Shown one piece after another: positions 34,640-44,323 of a stretch of 64,000 bases of DNA; within the stretch, counting starts at the first letter, position 1, and every line of letters starts with the position of its first letter. The translations under genes and the position numbers were made by a program. Below the pieces are notes generated by a model. That model saw nothing but the letters and a program-made list of their open reading frames with translations, was not told where the DNA came from and searched no databases. Source of the stretch: Pseudomonas viridiflava (GTDB lineage: Bacteria > Pseudomonadota > Gammaproteobacteria > Pseudomonadales > Pseudomonadaceae); the NCBI RefSeq assembly GCF_900590755.1, contig NZ_UUOC01000023.1, forward strand, positions 62,001 through 126,000, in the 5' to 3' direction.

Positions 34640-35536
34640 ATGAAAGCCCGGTCTGATGAATTGCAGGTGTTTGTCTCGGTGATTGAGAGCGGTTCGATTT
34701 CCGCTGCGGCCGAGCAGATAGGGCAAACCCCTTCCGCCATCAGCCGCACACTGTCGCGGCTTGAAGCCAAGCTGGAAACCACCCTGATCAATCGCACCAC
34801 ACGGCGTATGGACCTGACCGAGGAGGGCAAGTATTTCCTTGAGCAGGCCCGGCAGATCCTGGCACAGATGGAAGACCTCGAAGAGCGTCTGTCGCTGCGT
34901 CATCAAACCCCGGCCGGGCGTTTGCGGATCAACGCCGCATCGCCTTTCATGCTGCACTCGGTGGTGCCTTACATCGCCGAATTTCGCCAACGGTTTCCCG
35001 ATATTCAGCTGGAACTCAACAGCAACGACCTGATCATCGATCTGCTTGAGCAGAGTACCGATATTGCGATTCGGATTGGCACTCTGGCCGACTCCACTCT
35101 GCATGCGCGTTATCTGGGCAGCAGCCCCCTGAACATTCTGGCCAGCCCGGCCTACCTCGAACGTCACGGCACCCCCAAGACTGTGGCGGCCCTTGCCGAG
35201 CACGTGCTGCTGGGCTTTACCCAGACTGAAACCCTCAACCACTGGCCGCTGCGTCACGCCGACGGTGATCGTCTGCTGATCCAGCCAGCCATTGCCGCGT
35301 CCAGCGGCGAGACCCTGCGGCAACTGGCGCTGGCGGGGGAGGGCATTGTCTGCCTGTCGCACTTCATGACCCACGAAGACATCCGCCTGGGTCATCTGAA
35401 AGTCATCCTGAACACTGCCAGCAGCAACCAGCGCCAACCGATCCACGCCGTGTACTACCGCAACTCGCAACTGGCGCTGCGGATTCAATGCTTTCTGGAT
35501 TTCATTCAGGAAAAGATGAAGGGGTATGTGGTTTAG
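34640..35536 (+). CDS. LysR-family transcriptional regulator
   Basis: A 298-residue LysR protein: helix-turn-helix at residues 7-62 (LQVFVSVIESGSISAAAEQ, then TPSAISRTLSRLEAKLE) and a periplasmic-binding-like effector domain starting near residue 92. It belongs to the broad group often found beside quinone reductase or oxidoreductase genes. It follows mdaB on the same strand with a REP pair between; regulation of mdaB is an inference. Confidence 0.9.
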   Translation: MKARSDELQVFVSVIESGSISAAAEQIGQTPSAISRTLSRLEAKLETTLINRTTRRMDLTEEGKYFLEQARQILAQMEDLEERLSLRHQTPAGRLRINAASPFMLHSVVPYIAEFRQRFPDIQLELNSNDLIIDLLEQSTDIAIRIGTLADSTLHARYLGSSPLNILASPAYLERHGTPKTVAALAEHVLLGFTQTETLNHWPLRHADGDRLLIQPAIAASSGETLRQLALAGEGIVCLSHFMTHEDIRLGHLKVILNTASSNQRQPIHAVYYRNSQLALRIQCFLDFIQEKMKGYVV

Positions 35537-35556
35537 CGGCGGCAAGCAAAGTCCCC

Positions 35557-35645
35557 TGTAGGAGTGAGCTTGCTCGCGATAGCGTTTTATCAGCCAATAT
35601 CAATTCAGCTGACATACCGCAATCGCGAGCAAGCTCACTCCTACA
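35557..35645. repeat. REP/BIME inverted pair (GGAGTGAGCTTGCTCGCGA type)
   Basis: A facing pair between the LysR gene and the SDR gene. Confidence 0.9.
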
Positions 35646-35762
35646 GATTCACGCGTATTCATTCGTGCGCAGAGCGCAAAACCCATTTAACCAAACCCGC
35701 CTTTTTCATCATCAATCTCCAGTTGATACTGACCCCATCGTTTACCAACACCGGGAGTCACC

Positions 35763-36656
35763 ATGAAGGTTTTCATCACAGGTTCTGCAGGTTTCATCGG
35801 TGGCTCTATCGCCACTGGCCTGGTTCAGCGTGGGCATCAGGTGACTGGGCTGGTGCGCAGTGCCGAGCAGGCTGAAGAAATGCTCGCTCTGGGCATCACA
35901 CCCATCGTTGGCACACTGGACGACAGCGCATTGTTGATCGAGCAGGCGGCCAAAGCCGATGCTGTGATCAACGCCGCCAGCAGCGACCATCGCGGTGCGG
36001 TCGAGGCATTGATTGCGGGGCTGAAGGGTTCGAACAAAGTATTCCTGCACACCAGCGGTTCGAGCATTGTGGGTGACGCTTCAGGCGGCAACGCCAGCGA
36101 TACTATTTATTACGAAGGCCAGCTCCCTGAGCCAACCGCCGACAAAGCCGCGCGCGTAGCCATCGACAACCTGGTACTGGACGCGGCCAAAGAGGGCGTC
36201 AATTCGGCCGTCATCTGCAACACCCTGATCTACGGCCACAGCCTGGGTGTAAAGCGCGACAGCGTGCAGTTGCCACGTTTGCTCAAGCAGGCGCGTAAAA
36301 GTGATGTTGTGCGTCATGTCGGGCCGGGCCTGAATATCTGGTCCAACGTGCACATCGAAGACGTGGTCGCGCTGTATGCCCTGGCGCTGGAAAAGAACCA
36401 GCCGGGCACCTTCTATTTCGTCGAAAGTGGCGAAGCGTCGTTTGTGGACATGAGCACCGCCATTGCCAAGGCGTTGAAGCTGGCCGCGACGCAAAGCTGG
36501 CCGCTCAAGGATGCAGAAGCAGAGTGGGGCTATGAAATGGCCAACTATGGCCTGGGTTCAAACAGCCGGGTACGCGGCAAGAACGCCCGCGAATTGCTGG
36601 GTTGGGTGCCCAAGCGCACATCGGTGACTGACTGGATCCTCAACGAGATGGTCTGA
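35763..36656 (+). CDS. NAD(P)-dependent epimerase/SDR-like oxidoreductase
   Basis: A 297-residue extended/atypical SDR. The N terminus MKVFITGSAGFIGGSIATGL is a perfect GxxGxxG nucleotide-binding turn. VINAASSDHRGAVEAL and FLHTSGSSIVGD follow at the usual strands, but no clear YxxxK catalytic pair is visible, as in several atypical SDRs. It carries its own ribosome binding site (CGGGAGTCACC) and is followed by a terminator, so it is a single-gene unit. Substrate unknown. Confidence 0.82.
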   Translation: MKVFITGSAGFIGGSIATGLVQRGHQVTGLVRSAEQAEEMLALGITPIVGTLDDSALLIEQAAKADAVINAASSDHRGAVEALIAGLKGSNKVFLHTSGSSIVGDASGGNASDTIYYEGQLPEPTADKAARVAIDNLVLDAAKEGVNSAVICNTLIYGHSLGVKRDSVQLPRLLKQARKSDVVRHVGPGLNIWSNVHIEDVVALYALALEKNQPGTFYFVESGEASFVDMSTAIAKALKLAATQSWPLKDAEAEWGYEMANYGLGSNSRVRGKNARELLGWVPKRTSVTDWILNEMV

Positions 36657-36681
36657 GTCCTGAGCGACCGTTGATTGTCAG

Positions 36682-36708
36682 AAAACGGCCACTGCATGAG
36701 TGGCCGTT
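36682..36708 (+). terminator. Terminator after the SDR gene
   Basis: A perfect 11-bp stem AAACGGCCACT/AGTGGCCGTTT with a 5-nt loop, 26 bases after the stop. The T tract is short (TTTGCGTTT), so efficiency is uncertain. Confidence 0.7.
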
Positions 36709-36772
36709 TGCGTTTGTAGCGGTCCTGGTCATTACTGATTGCGGTCTGTTCTGCAAACAATAAGGAAGCCTC

Positions 36773-38440
36773 ATGCGACTGATCCTCTTCAAGACCCTGG
36801 CCCTGTCTGCGGCAATCATCAGTTCTTCTGCCGCTTTTGCCGTGACGCTCGAAGGCGGCGCCGTTGCCTCGCCGGACGAATACGGCGCCAAGGTGGCGGC
36901 AGACATTCTGCGTAAAGGCGGCAACGCCGTGGACGCCGCGGTCGCCACTGCCTTCACCCTGGCGGTGACTTATCCTGAAGCCGGGAATATCGGCGGCGGA
37001 GGGTTCATGACGCTGTTCATGGACGGCAAACCGTACTTTCTCGACTACCGCGAGACCGCGCCCAAGGCCGCGAGCCGCAACATGTATCTGGATGAAAAGG
37101 GTGAAGTCATCGAGAACATGAGCCTTGTCGGTGCCCGAGCCGCAGGCGTGCCCGGAACGGTGATGGGCCTGTGGGACGCCCACGAGAAGTTCGGCAAATT
37201 ACCCTGGGCCGAGCTGCTGACCCCGGCCATTGTCTACGCCCGCAACGGTTTTAAGGTGGCCGAGAAGCAATACATGTATCGCCAGGAAGCCTTGGAGCTG
37301 TTCAAGGGCACCACCAACTTCAACGATTATTTCGGCAGCATGAAAGTGGGCGAAGTGCTGCGCCAGCCCGAGCTGGCGAAAACTCTGGAACGCATCGCAA
37401 GCAAAGGCGCGGATGAGTTTTACAAGGGGGAAACTGCTGATTTGCTGGTTAAGCAGATGGAGCAGGACAAAGGCCTGATCACCAAACAGGATCTGGCAGA
37501 GTACAAAGCCATCTGGCGCAAACCGCTGCATGTGAACTGGCGTGGCAACACCTTGTATACCGCGCCGCTGCCCAGTTCTGGTGGGGTGGCGCTGGCGCAG
37601 TTGATCGGTATCAAGGAGCTGCGCGCTGATGACTTCAAAGGTGTCGAGCGCAACTCAGCCCGTTATATCCACCTGCTGGCGGAAATCGAAAAACGGGTGT
37701 TTGCCGATCGGGCCGATTACCTCGGCGATCCAAAATTTACCAAGGCCCCGGTCGCCGAGTTGACCGACCCTAGTTACTTGGCCAAGCGCGCCCACGAGAT
37801 CAATCCGACGGCGATTTCACCCACCGAGAACATCAAGCCAGGCCTTGAACCGCACCAGACCACGCATTTTTCCATCGTCGACAAACAGGGCAATGCGGTC
37901 AGCAACACCTATACCCTGAATTGGGATTACGGCAGCGGCGTGGTGGTCAAGGGCGCGGGTTTCTTGCTCAACGATGAAATGGACGACTTCAGCTCCAAGC
38001 CCGGCGTGGCCAATGCCTTCGGTGTGGTGGGTGGCAGCGCCAATGCCATCGAGCCGGGCAAACGCATGCTGTCTTCCATGAGCCCCAGCCTGGTGACCCG
38101 TGACGGGCAAGTGACGCTGGTGCTGGGCACGCCGGGTGGTTCGCGGATTTTTACCTCGATCTTTCAGGTGCTGAACAACATCTATGACTTCAATTTGCCG
38201 CTCAAAGAAGCGGTGGGCGCCCAGCGCGTGCATCACCAGTTGCTGCCCAAGGACACGATCTACTACGACGCCTACGCACCACTTACCGGCAAGCCGGCCG
38301 AGGATTTGAAGGCAATGGGTTACAAGCTGGAGGATCAAGGCTGGGAGATGGGCAACGTGCAGGCGATCAAGGTTGACGGCACGAAGCTGGAAACAGCCTC
38401 AGATCCGCGGGGCAGGGGAGTGGGGATGGTGGTTAAGTAA
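36773..38440 (+). CDS. ggt: Gamma-glutamyltransferase
   Basis: A 555-residue periplasmic Ntn hydrolase with signal peptide (residues 1-23, AFA). The family opening KVAADILRKGGNAVDAAVAT and TYPEAGNIGGGGF are present. The autocleavage/nucleophile threonine lies in HQTTHFSIVDK near residue 367, followed by the oxyanion and substrate motifs SSMSPSLV and GTPGGSRIFTS. Such enzymes release or transfer the gamma-glutamyl group of glutathione and related compounds. It has its own promoter space and is followed by a REP pair. Confidence 0.95.
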   Translation: MRLILFKTLALSAAIISSSAAFAVTLEGGAVASPDEYGAKVAADILRKGGNAVDAAVATAFTLAVTYPEAGNIGGGGFMTLFMDGKPYFLDYRETAPKAASRNMYLDEKGEVIENMSLVGARAAGVPGTVMGLWDAHEKFGKLPWAELLTPAIVYARNGFKVAEKQYMYRQEALELFKGTTNFNDYFGSMKVGEVLRQPELAKTLERIASKGADEFYKGETADLLVKQMEQDKGLITKQDLAEYKAIWRKPLHVNWRGNTLYTAPLPSSGGVALAQLIGIKELRADDFKGVERNSARYIHLLAEIEKRVFADRADYLGDPKFTKAPVAELTDPSYLAKRAHEINPTAISPTENIKPGLEPHQTTHFSIVDKQGNAVSNTYTLNWDYGSGVVVKGAGFLLNDEMDDFSSKPGVANAFGVVGGSANAIEPGKRMLSSMSPSLVTRDGQVTLVLGTPGGSRIFTSIFQVLNNIYDFNLPLKEAVGAQRVHHQLLPKDTIYYDAYAPLTGKPAEDLKAMGYKLEDQGWEMGNVQAIKVDGTKLETASDPRGRGVGMVVK

Positions 38441-38457
38441 GAGGGTGCCCTTCCTTC

Positions 38458-38546
38458 TGTAGGAGTGAGCTTGCTCGCGATGACGTTTTTTCAGTCAACA
38501 TCTCGTTGCCTGAACTTACGCTATCGCGAGCAAGCTCACTCCTACA
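38458..38546. repeat. REP/BIME inverted pair (GGAGTGAGCTTGCTCGCGA type)
   Basis: A facing pair between the convergent ggt and prfC genes. Confidence 0.9.
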
Positions 38547-38586
38547 GGGACTGGGTATGGCTTAATCCGCTTCGGTACTCAGCTAA

Positions 38587-40170
<1,584 letters not shown>

Positions 40171-40513
40171 GGGAAATCGCCTGGCAGGTGAGTCAAAAAA
40201 GGGCGCAGATTATAGCCTAAGTCGAGGCAATAACCGTACCGTTGAGTCGATGCGCGGTGGCTAATTAATGTCTCACGTGGGAACCTTTCAGATCGTGGAG
40301 ACGTCCATTCCCCCGTCAAGGCCAGTAAAACGGCCAACGTCAGGGGCTGAATCATCAGCATGTTGGCTTGACGAAGCTGCGCTAATGGCTTGTGTTTTCG
40401 CCGAGGGCAACCTCAATGGCGACCCACCCGCTGCTCTTCGCGAACGTTAATAAAGGCTGCCAGCAATGGCCAGTCACGCAACGCGTTCGCCGACTGAAAT
40501 AAGGAGTCCGCCT
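40171..40513. other. Divergent intergenic region between prfC and the osmoprotectant operon
   Basis: About 340 bases without a gene. It should contain both promoters; I see no repeat, hairpin or convincing small ORF. The last bases hold the AAGGAG ribosome binding site of the transporter operon. Confidence 0.4.
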
Positions 40514-41227
40514 GTGGCTAATCGCTATGGCAAGGGGCTGATTGGAGGTGCGGTTGTTATCGCACTCCTGGCCCTGCTGATCCACTGGATCGGCATAAGT
40601 ACCATCAAGCAATACCAGGATGACCTGCTGTTTTATCTGCAAGCTCACCTGATTCTGGTTCTGGTTTCAATGTTAGCGGCCCTGGTGGTCGGGATTCCGG
40701 CGGGCATTGCCCTCAGCCGACCGAGCATGGTTGGCCGCGCCGAACGCTTCATGCAGATCTTCAACATTGGCAACACCGTTCCACCTCTCGCCGTTCTGGC
40801 CATTGCCCTCGGGATTCTCGGGATCGGCAGCGGGCCTGCCATCTTCGCTCTGTTCCTGGCCTCGCTGTTGCCCATCGTGCGCAACACCTACGAAGGCCTG
40901 AAAAACGTTCAGGGTTCTCTCAAGGAAGCAGCCACCGGCATCGGCATGACCCCGCGTCAGGTTCTATGGCGTGTCGAGTTGCCCAATGCCGTGCCGATCA
41001 TTGTCGGCGGTGTGCGTGTTGCGCTGGCGATCAATGTCGGTACCGCGCCTCTGGCATTCCTGATCGGCGCCAACAGCCTCGGCAGCCTGATCTTCCCCGG
41101 CATTGCCTTGAACAATCAGCCGCAACTTGTCCTCGGTGCCGCGTGTACCGCGCTCTTGGCCTTGCTGCTTGATGGTCTGGTGACACTCGCCAGTCGTACC
41201 TGGCTGGAACGTGGCCTGACTCGCTGA
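40514..41227 (+). CDS. Osmoprotectant ABC transporter permease (OpuC/OsmU type)
   Basis: A 237-residue permease with about six helices and the ATPase-docking motif EAATGIGMTPRQVLWRVELP. GTG at 40514, nine bases after AAGGAG, is the best start; the open frame to 40466 lacks such a site. It resembles permeases for glycine betaine, choline and related compatible solutes. It is the first gene of a four-gene operon (permease, binding protein, permease, ATPase). Confidence 0.88.
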   Translation: MANRYGKGLIGGAVVIALLALLIHWIGISTIKQYQDDLLFYLQAHLILVLVSMLAALVVGIPAGIALSRPSMVGRAERFMQIFNIGNTVPPLAVLAIALGILGIGSGPAIFALFLASLLPIVRNTYEGLKNVQGSLKEAATGIGMTPRQVLWRVELPNAVPIIVGGVRVALAINVGTAPLAFLIGANSLGSLIFPGIALNNQPQLVLGAACTALLALLLDGLVTLASRTWLERGLTR

Positions 41228-41241
41228 GCGAAGGAAACCCA

Positions 41242-42135
41242 ATGAAAAAATTATGCTTGTTTCTAGGCTTTGCCTTGCTGTTCCCGGCATTTGCCCAAGC
41301 CGCGGACAAACCCGTGCTGCGCATCGGCGCCCGGGTGTTTACCGAGCAGACCATGCTCGCTGAACTCACCGCGCAATACCTGCGCACGAAGAACTACGAT
41401 GTGCAAATCACTGGCGGTCTGGGCAGTAACCTGGCCCGTAGCGCACAGGAAAGCGGTCAGCTCGACCTGCTGTGGGAATACACCGGCGTTTCGCTGGTTG
41501 CCTATAACCACATCGATGAAAAACTCGACAGCGCACAAACCTACGCCCGTGTGAAAGAAGTCGACGCCAAGAAAGGCCTGGTCTGGCTTTCCCCGTCGAA
41601 ATTCAACAACACCTACGCCTTGGCGCTGCCGCAGAAAGTCGCGGACAAGTACCCGCAGGTCAACACCATGACCGACCTGACCAAAGTCCTCAAAGACGAA
41701 GCCAAAGAGGGTCATGTCGTAGCGCTGGACACCGAGTTCGCCAACCGCTCCGACGGTCTGATCGGCATGGTCAAGCATTACGACATGAATCTCGGTCGTG
41801 AAAACACACGCCAGATGGACGCCGGGCTGGTCTACACCGCGCTGCGTAACGGCCAGGTGTTTGCCGGTCTGGTTTACACCACCGACGGTCGTTTGAACGC
41901 CTTCAAACTCAAAGTACTGGAAGACGACAAGCATTACTTCCCGGACTACACCGCCGCTCCAGTGATCCGTCAGGAGTACCTGGACAAGCACCCGGAAATC
42001 GCCACGTTGCTCAAGCCGCTGGCTGATCTGCTGGATAACCAGACCATGATCGACCTCAACGCCCGCATCGACGTTGGCCACGAAAGCCCATCCAAAGTTG
42101 CCGCAGAGTTCCTGCAGCAACACCCACTGAACTAA
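41242..42135 (+). CDS. Osmoprotectant (glycine betaine/choline-type) binding protein
   Basis: A 297-residue OpuAC-family binding protein with signal peptide (residues 1-20, AQA). The domain starts LRIGARVFTEQTMLAEL, and WEYTGVSLVAYN carries aromatic residues of the kind that cage quaternary ammonium groups. It is a separate periplasmic protein, not fused to a permease. The operon position between two permease genes supports the assignment; the ligand range is not deducible. Confidence 0.9.
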   Translation: MKKLCLFLGFALLFPAFAQAADKPVLRIGARVFTEQTMLAELTAQYLRTKNYDVQITGGLGSNLARSAQESGQLDLLWEYTGVSLVAYNHIDEKLDSAQTYARVKEVDAKKGLVWLSPSKFNNTYALALPQKVADKYPQVNTMTDLTKVLKDEAKEGHVVALDTEFANRSDGLIGMVKHYDMNLGRENTRQMDAGLVYTALRNGQVFAGLVYTTDGRLNAFKLKVLEDDKHYFPDYTAAPVIRQEYLDKHPEIATLLKPLADLLDNQTMIDLNARIDVGHESPSKVAAEFLQQHPLN

Positions 42136-42148
42136 GGAAGGAGACGAT

Positions 42149-42802
42149 ATGAATATTTTTAGCGCCTTCTCCCATCTGGACTGGGCACAGGTGATTCACC
42201 TGACCTGGCAGCACATCACCCTGGTCGGCATCGCAGTGACACTGGCGATTCTGGTCGGCGTCCCGTTAGGCGTGCTGATGACCCGCTTCCCGGCGCTCGC
42301 TGGCCCGCTGCAAGCCAGCGCCACCGTGCTGCTGACCGTGCCGTCGATTGCGTTGTTCGGCCTGCTGTTGCCGTTCTACTCCAAATTCGGCCAGGGCCTG
42401 GGTCCGATGCCCGCGATCACCGCAGTGTTCCTGTATTCACTGCTGCCGATCATGCGCAACACCTACCTTGCGCTGACTGGCGTCGAGCCGGGTATTCGCG
42501 AAGCCGCCAAAGGCATTGGCATGACCTTCGGCCAGCGCCTGCGCATGGTTGAACTGCCGATCGCCGTGCCGGTGATCCTCGCTGGCGTGCGTACTGCCGT
42601 AGTGATGAACATCGGCGTCATGACCATCGCTGCCACCATCGGCGCGGGCGGTCTGGGTGTACTTATTCTTGCTTCAATCAGCCGCAGCGATATGTCGATG
42701 CTGATCGTCGGCGCGGTACTGGTCAGTATTCTGGCCATCATCGCTGACCTTCTCCTGCAATGGCTGCAACGTGCGCTGACTCCAAAAGGATTACTGAAAT
42801 GA
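42149..42802 (+). CDS. Osmoprotectant ABC transporter permease (second)
   Basis: A 217-residue permease with about five or six helices, the motif EAAKGIGMTFGQRLRMVELP and the same overall plan as the first permease, so the two form a heterodimer. Ribosome binding site AAGGAAGGAG. It overlaps the ATPase gene by four bases (ATGA). Confidence 0.92.
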   Translation: MNIFSAFSHLDWAQVIHLTWQHITLVGIAVTLAILVGVPLGVLMTRFPALAGPLQASATVLLTVPSIALFGLLLPFYSKFGQGLGPMPAITAVFLYSLLPIMRNTYLALTGVEPGIREAAKGIGMTFGQRLRMVELPIAVPVILAGVRTAVVMNIGVMTIAATIGAGGLGVLILASISRSDMSMLIVGAVLVSILAIIADLLLQWLQRALTPKGLLK

Positions 42803-43965
42803 TCGAACTCCAGAACCTCACCAAGACCTTCCAAAGCAACGGCAAAGAAGTGAAGGCTGTCGATTCGGTCAGCCTCACCGTCAACGAAGGCGAAATCTGC
42901 GTCTTCCTCGGTCCGTCGGGTTGCGGCAAGTCCACCACCCTGAAAATGATCAACCGTCTGATCATGCCGACCTCCGGCAAAGTATTGATCAACGGCGAAG
43001 ACACCACCGGCCTGGACGAAGTGACCCTGCGTCGCAACATCGGCTACGTGATTCAGCAGATCGGTCTGTTCCCGAACATGACCATCGAAGAAAACATCGT
43101 GGTCGTGCCCAAGCTGCTGGGCTGGGACGCCAAGCGTTGCCACGACCGTGCTCGCGAACTGATGAGCATGATCAAGCTGGAACCCAAGCAGTACCTGCAT
43201 CGCTACCCGCGTGAACTGTCCGGTGGTCAGCAACAGCGGATCGGCGTGATCCGTGCTTTGGCCGCTGACGCGCCGTTGCTGCTGATGGATGAGCCGTTCG
43301 GTGCGGTCGACCCGATCAACCGCGAGATGATCCAGAACGAATTCTTCGAGATGCAGCGCGCGCTGAACAAGACCGTGATCATGGTCAGCCACGACATCGA
43401 CGAAGCCATCAAACTGGGCGACAAGATCGCGATTTTCCGCGCAGGCAAACTGCTGCAGATCGACCACCCGGACACCTTGCTGGCGCACCCGGCAGACGAG
43501 TTTGTATCGAGCTTCGTCGGCCAGGACAGCACCCTCAAGCGCCTGCTGTTGGTCAAGGCCGAGGATGCCGCCGACAACGCGCCATCCGTCAGCCCGGAAA
43601 CCCCGGTGGCCGACGCCCTGGAAGTGATGGACGAAAACGACCGTCGCTACATCGTCGTCACCGATGCCGAAAACAAGGCCATGGGCTACGTGCGCCGCCG
43701 CGACCTGCACCGCCAGACCGGCACCTGCCTGCCGTTCCTGCGTCAGTTCAATGCCACAGCGGCCTACGACGAACACTTGCGCATCCTGCTGTCGCGCATG
43801 TACGAGTTCAACCGCTCGTGGTTGCCCGTTCTGGACGCCGAGAACGTGTTCCTGGGTGAAGTGACACAGGAATCGATCGCTGAATACCTGAGTTCCGGTC
43901 GTTCGCGTGGTGGCAAGACGAGTATTGTTTCGCCGGCTGATATCGTGGCTGAAGCACAGGGCTGA
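42799..43965 (+). CDS. Osmoprotectant ABC transporter ATPase with tandem CBS domains
   Basis: A 388-residue ATPase. Walker A is GPSGCGKSTTLKM, the signature [15 protein letters not shown] and Walker B LLLMDEPFGAVDP. Residues from about 270 onward form two CBS-like repeats (VADALEVMDENDRRYIVV and YEFNRSWLPVLDAENVF). In P. syringae OpuC, CBS domains of the ATPase are needed for osmotic control, so the same osmosensing is likely. The start at 42799 overlaps the permease stop. The ATPase is last in this operon, whereas I recall it first in the P. aeruginosa and P. syringae opuC operons, so this may be a second system. Confidence 0.92.
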   Translation: MIELQNLTKTFQSNGKEVKAVDSVSLTVNEGEICVFLGPSGCGKSTTLKMINRLIMPTSGKVLINGEDTTGLDEVTLRRNIGYVIQQIGLFPNMTIEENIVVVPKLLGWDAKRCHDRARELMSMIKLEPKQYLHRYPRELSGGQQQRIGVIRALAADAPLLLMDEPFGAVDPINREMIQNEFFEMQRALNKTVIMVSHDIDEAIKLGDKIAIFRAGKLLQIDHPDTLLAHPADEFVSSFVGQDSTLKRLLLVKAEDAADNAPSVSPETPVADALEVMDENDRRYIVVTDAENKAMGYVRRRDLHRQTGTCLPFLRQFNATAAYDEHLRILLSRMYEFNRSWLPVLDAENVFLGEVTQESIAEYLSSGRSRGGKTSIVSPADIVAEAQG

Positions 43966-43973
43966 TCTAGATA

Positions 43974-44000
43974 AAGCCCCGCGCTGCAATGGCGTGGGGC
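43974..44000 (+). terminator. Possible weak terminator after the osmoprotectant operon
   Basis: A stem GCCCCGCGC/GCGTGGGGC (one G-U pair) with a 7-nt loop just after the ATPase stop, but without a T tract. Confidence 0.4.
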
Positions 44001-44021
44001 CTTGCGGATCTGAATCGATTT

Positions 44022-44095
44022 TGTAGGAGCTGCCGAAGGCTGCGAATAGCGTTCTGTCAGATACGGCGCTTTCGCAGCCTTCGGCAGCTCCTACG
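44022..44095. repeat. REP/BIME inverted pair (GGAGCTGCCGAAGGCTGCGAA type)
   Basis: A facing pair between the osmoprotectant operon and the TonB receptor gene. Confidence 0.9.
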
Positions 44096-44171
44096 AGGTT
44101 TTGCATAGCGGACGTCCCTGGAATTTCCCACAGGGAAAACGGCAAACACCTTGTTCGCCGTGATACAAAAT

Positions 44172-44216
44172 TTCTCAGCAACTGAGAACTATTAGTATTT
44201 ACATGTCGTTTCTCAG
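44172..44216. promoter_or_regulatory. Operator-like repeats and possible Fur box upstream of the TonB receptor
   Basis: A perfect inverted repeat TTCTCAG/CTGAGAA with 3-nt spacing at 44172-44188 is followed by a third TTCTCAG at 44210-44216. Overlapping it, 44184-44202 matches 11 of 19 positions of the Fur consensus by hand alignment, a borderline score. The block lies about 110 bases before the ATG. Iron regulation is expected for such receptors; which protein binds the inverted repeat is unknown. Confidence 0.5.
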
Positions 44217-44323
44217 CCACTAGCATGCGCAGCACATGCGTACATGTCTGGCAGACGGTTCTCCGGTGTTTTCAGACGAGTCCTACAGAGTGCGCGTCCT
44301 CTCTCTATATCTGGAATCCGACG

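Noticed and set aside
42463..44235. 590-codon minus-strand open frame spanning the osmoprotectant ATPase gene and a REP element
   Set aside because: It crosses a REP pair and lies opposite an ATPase with intact Walker motifs, so it is not a gene.
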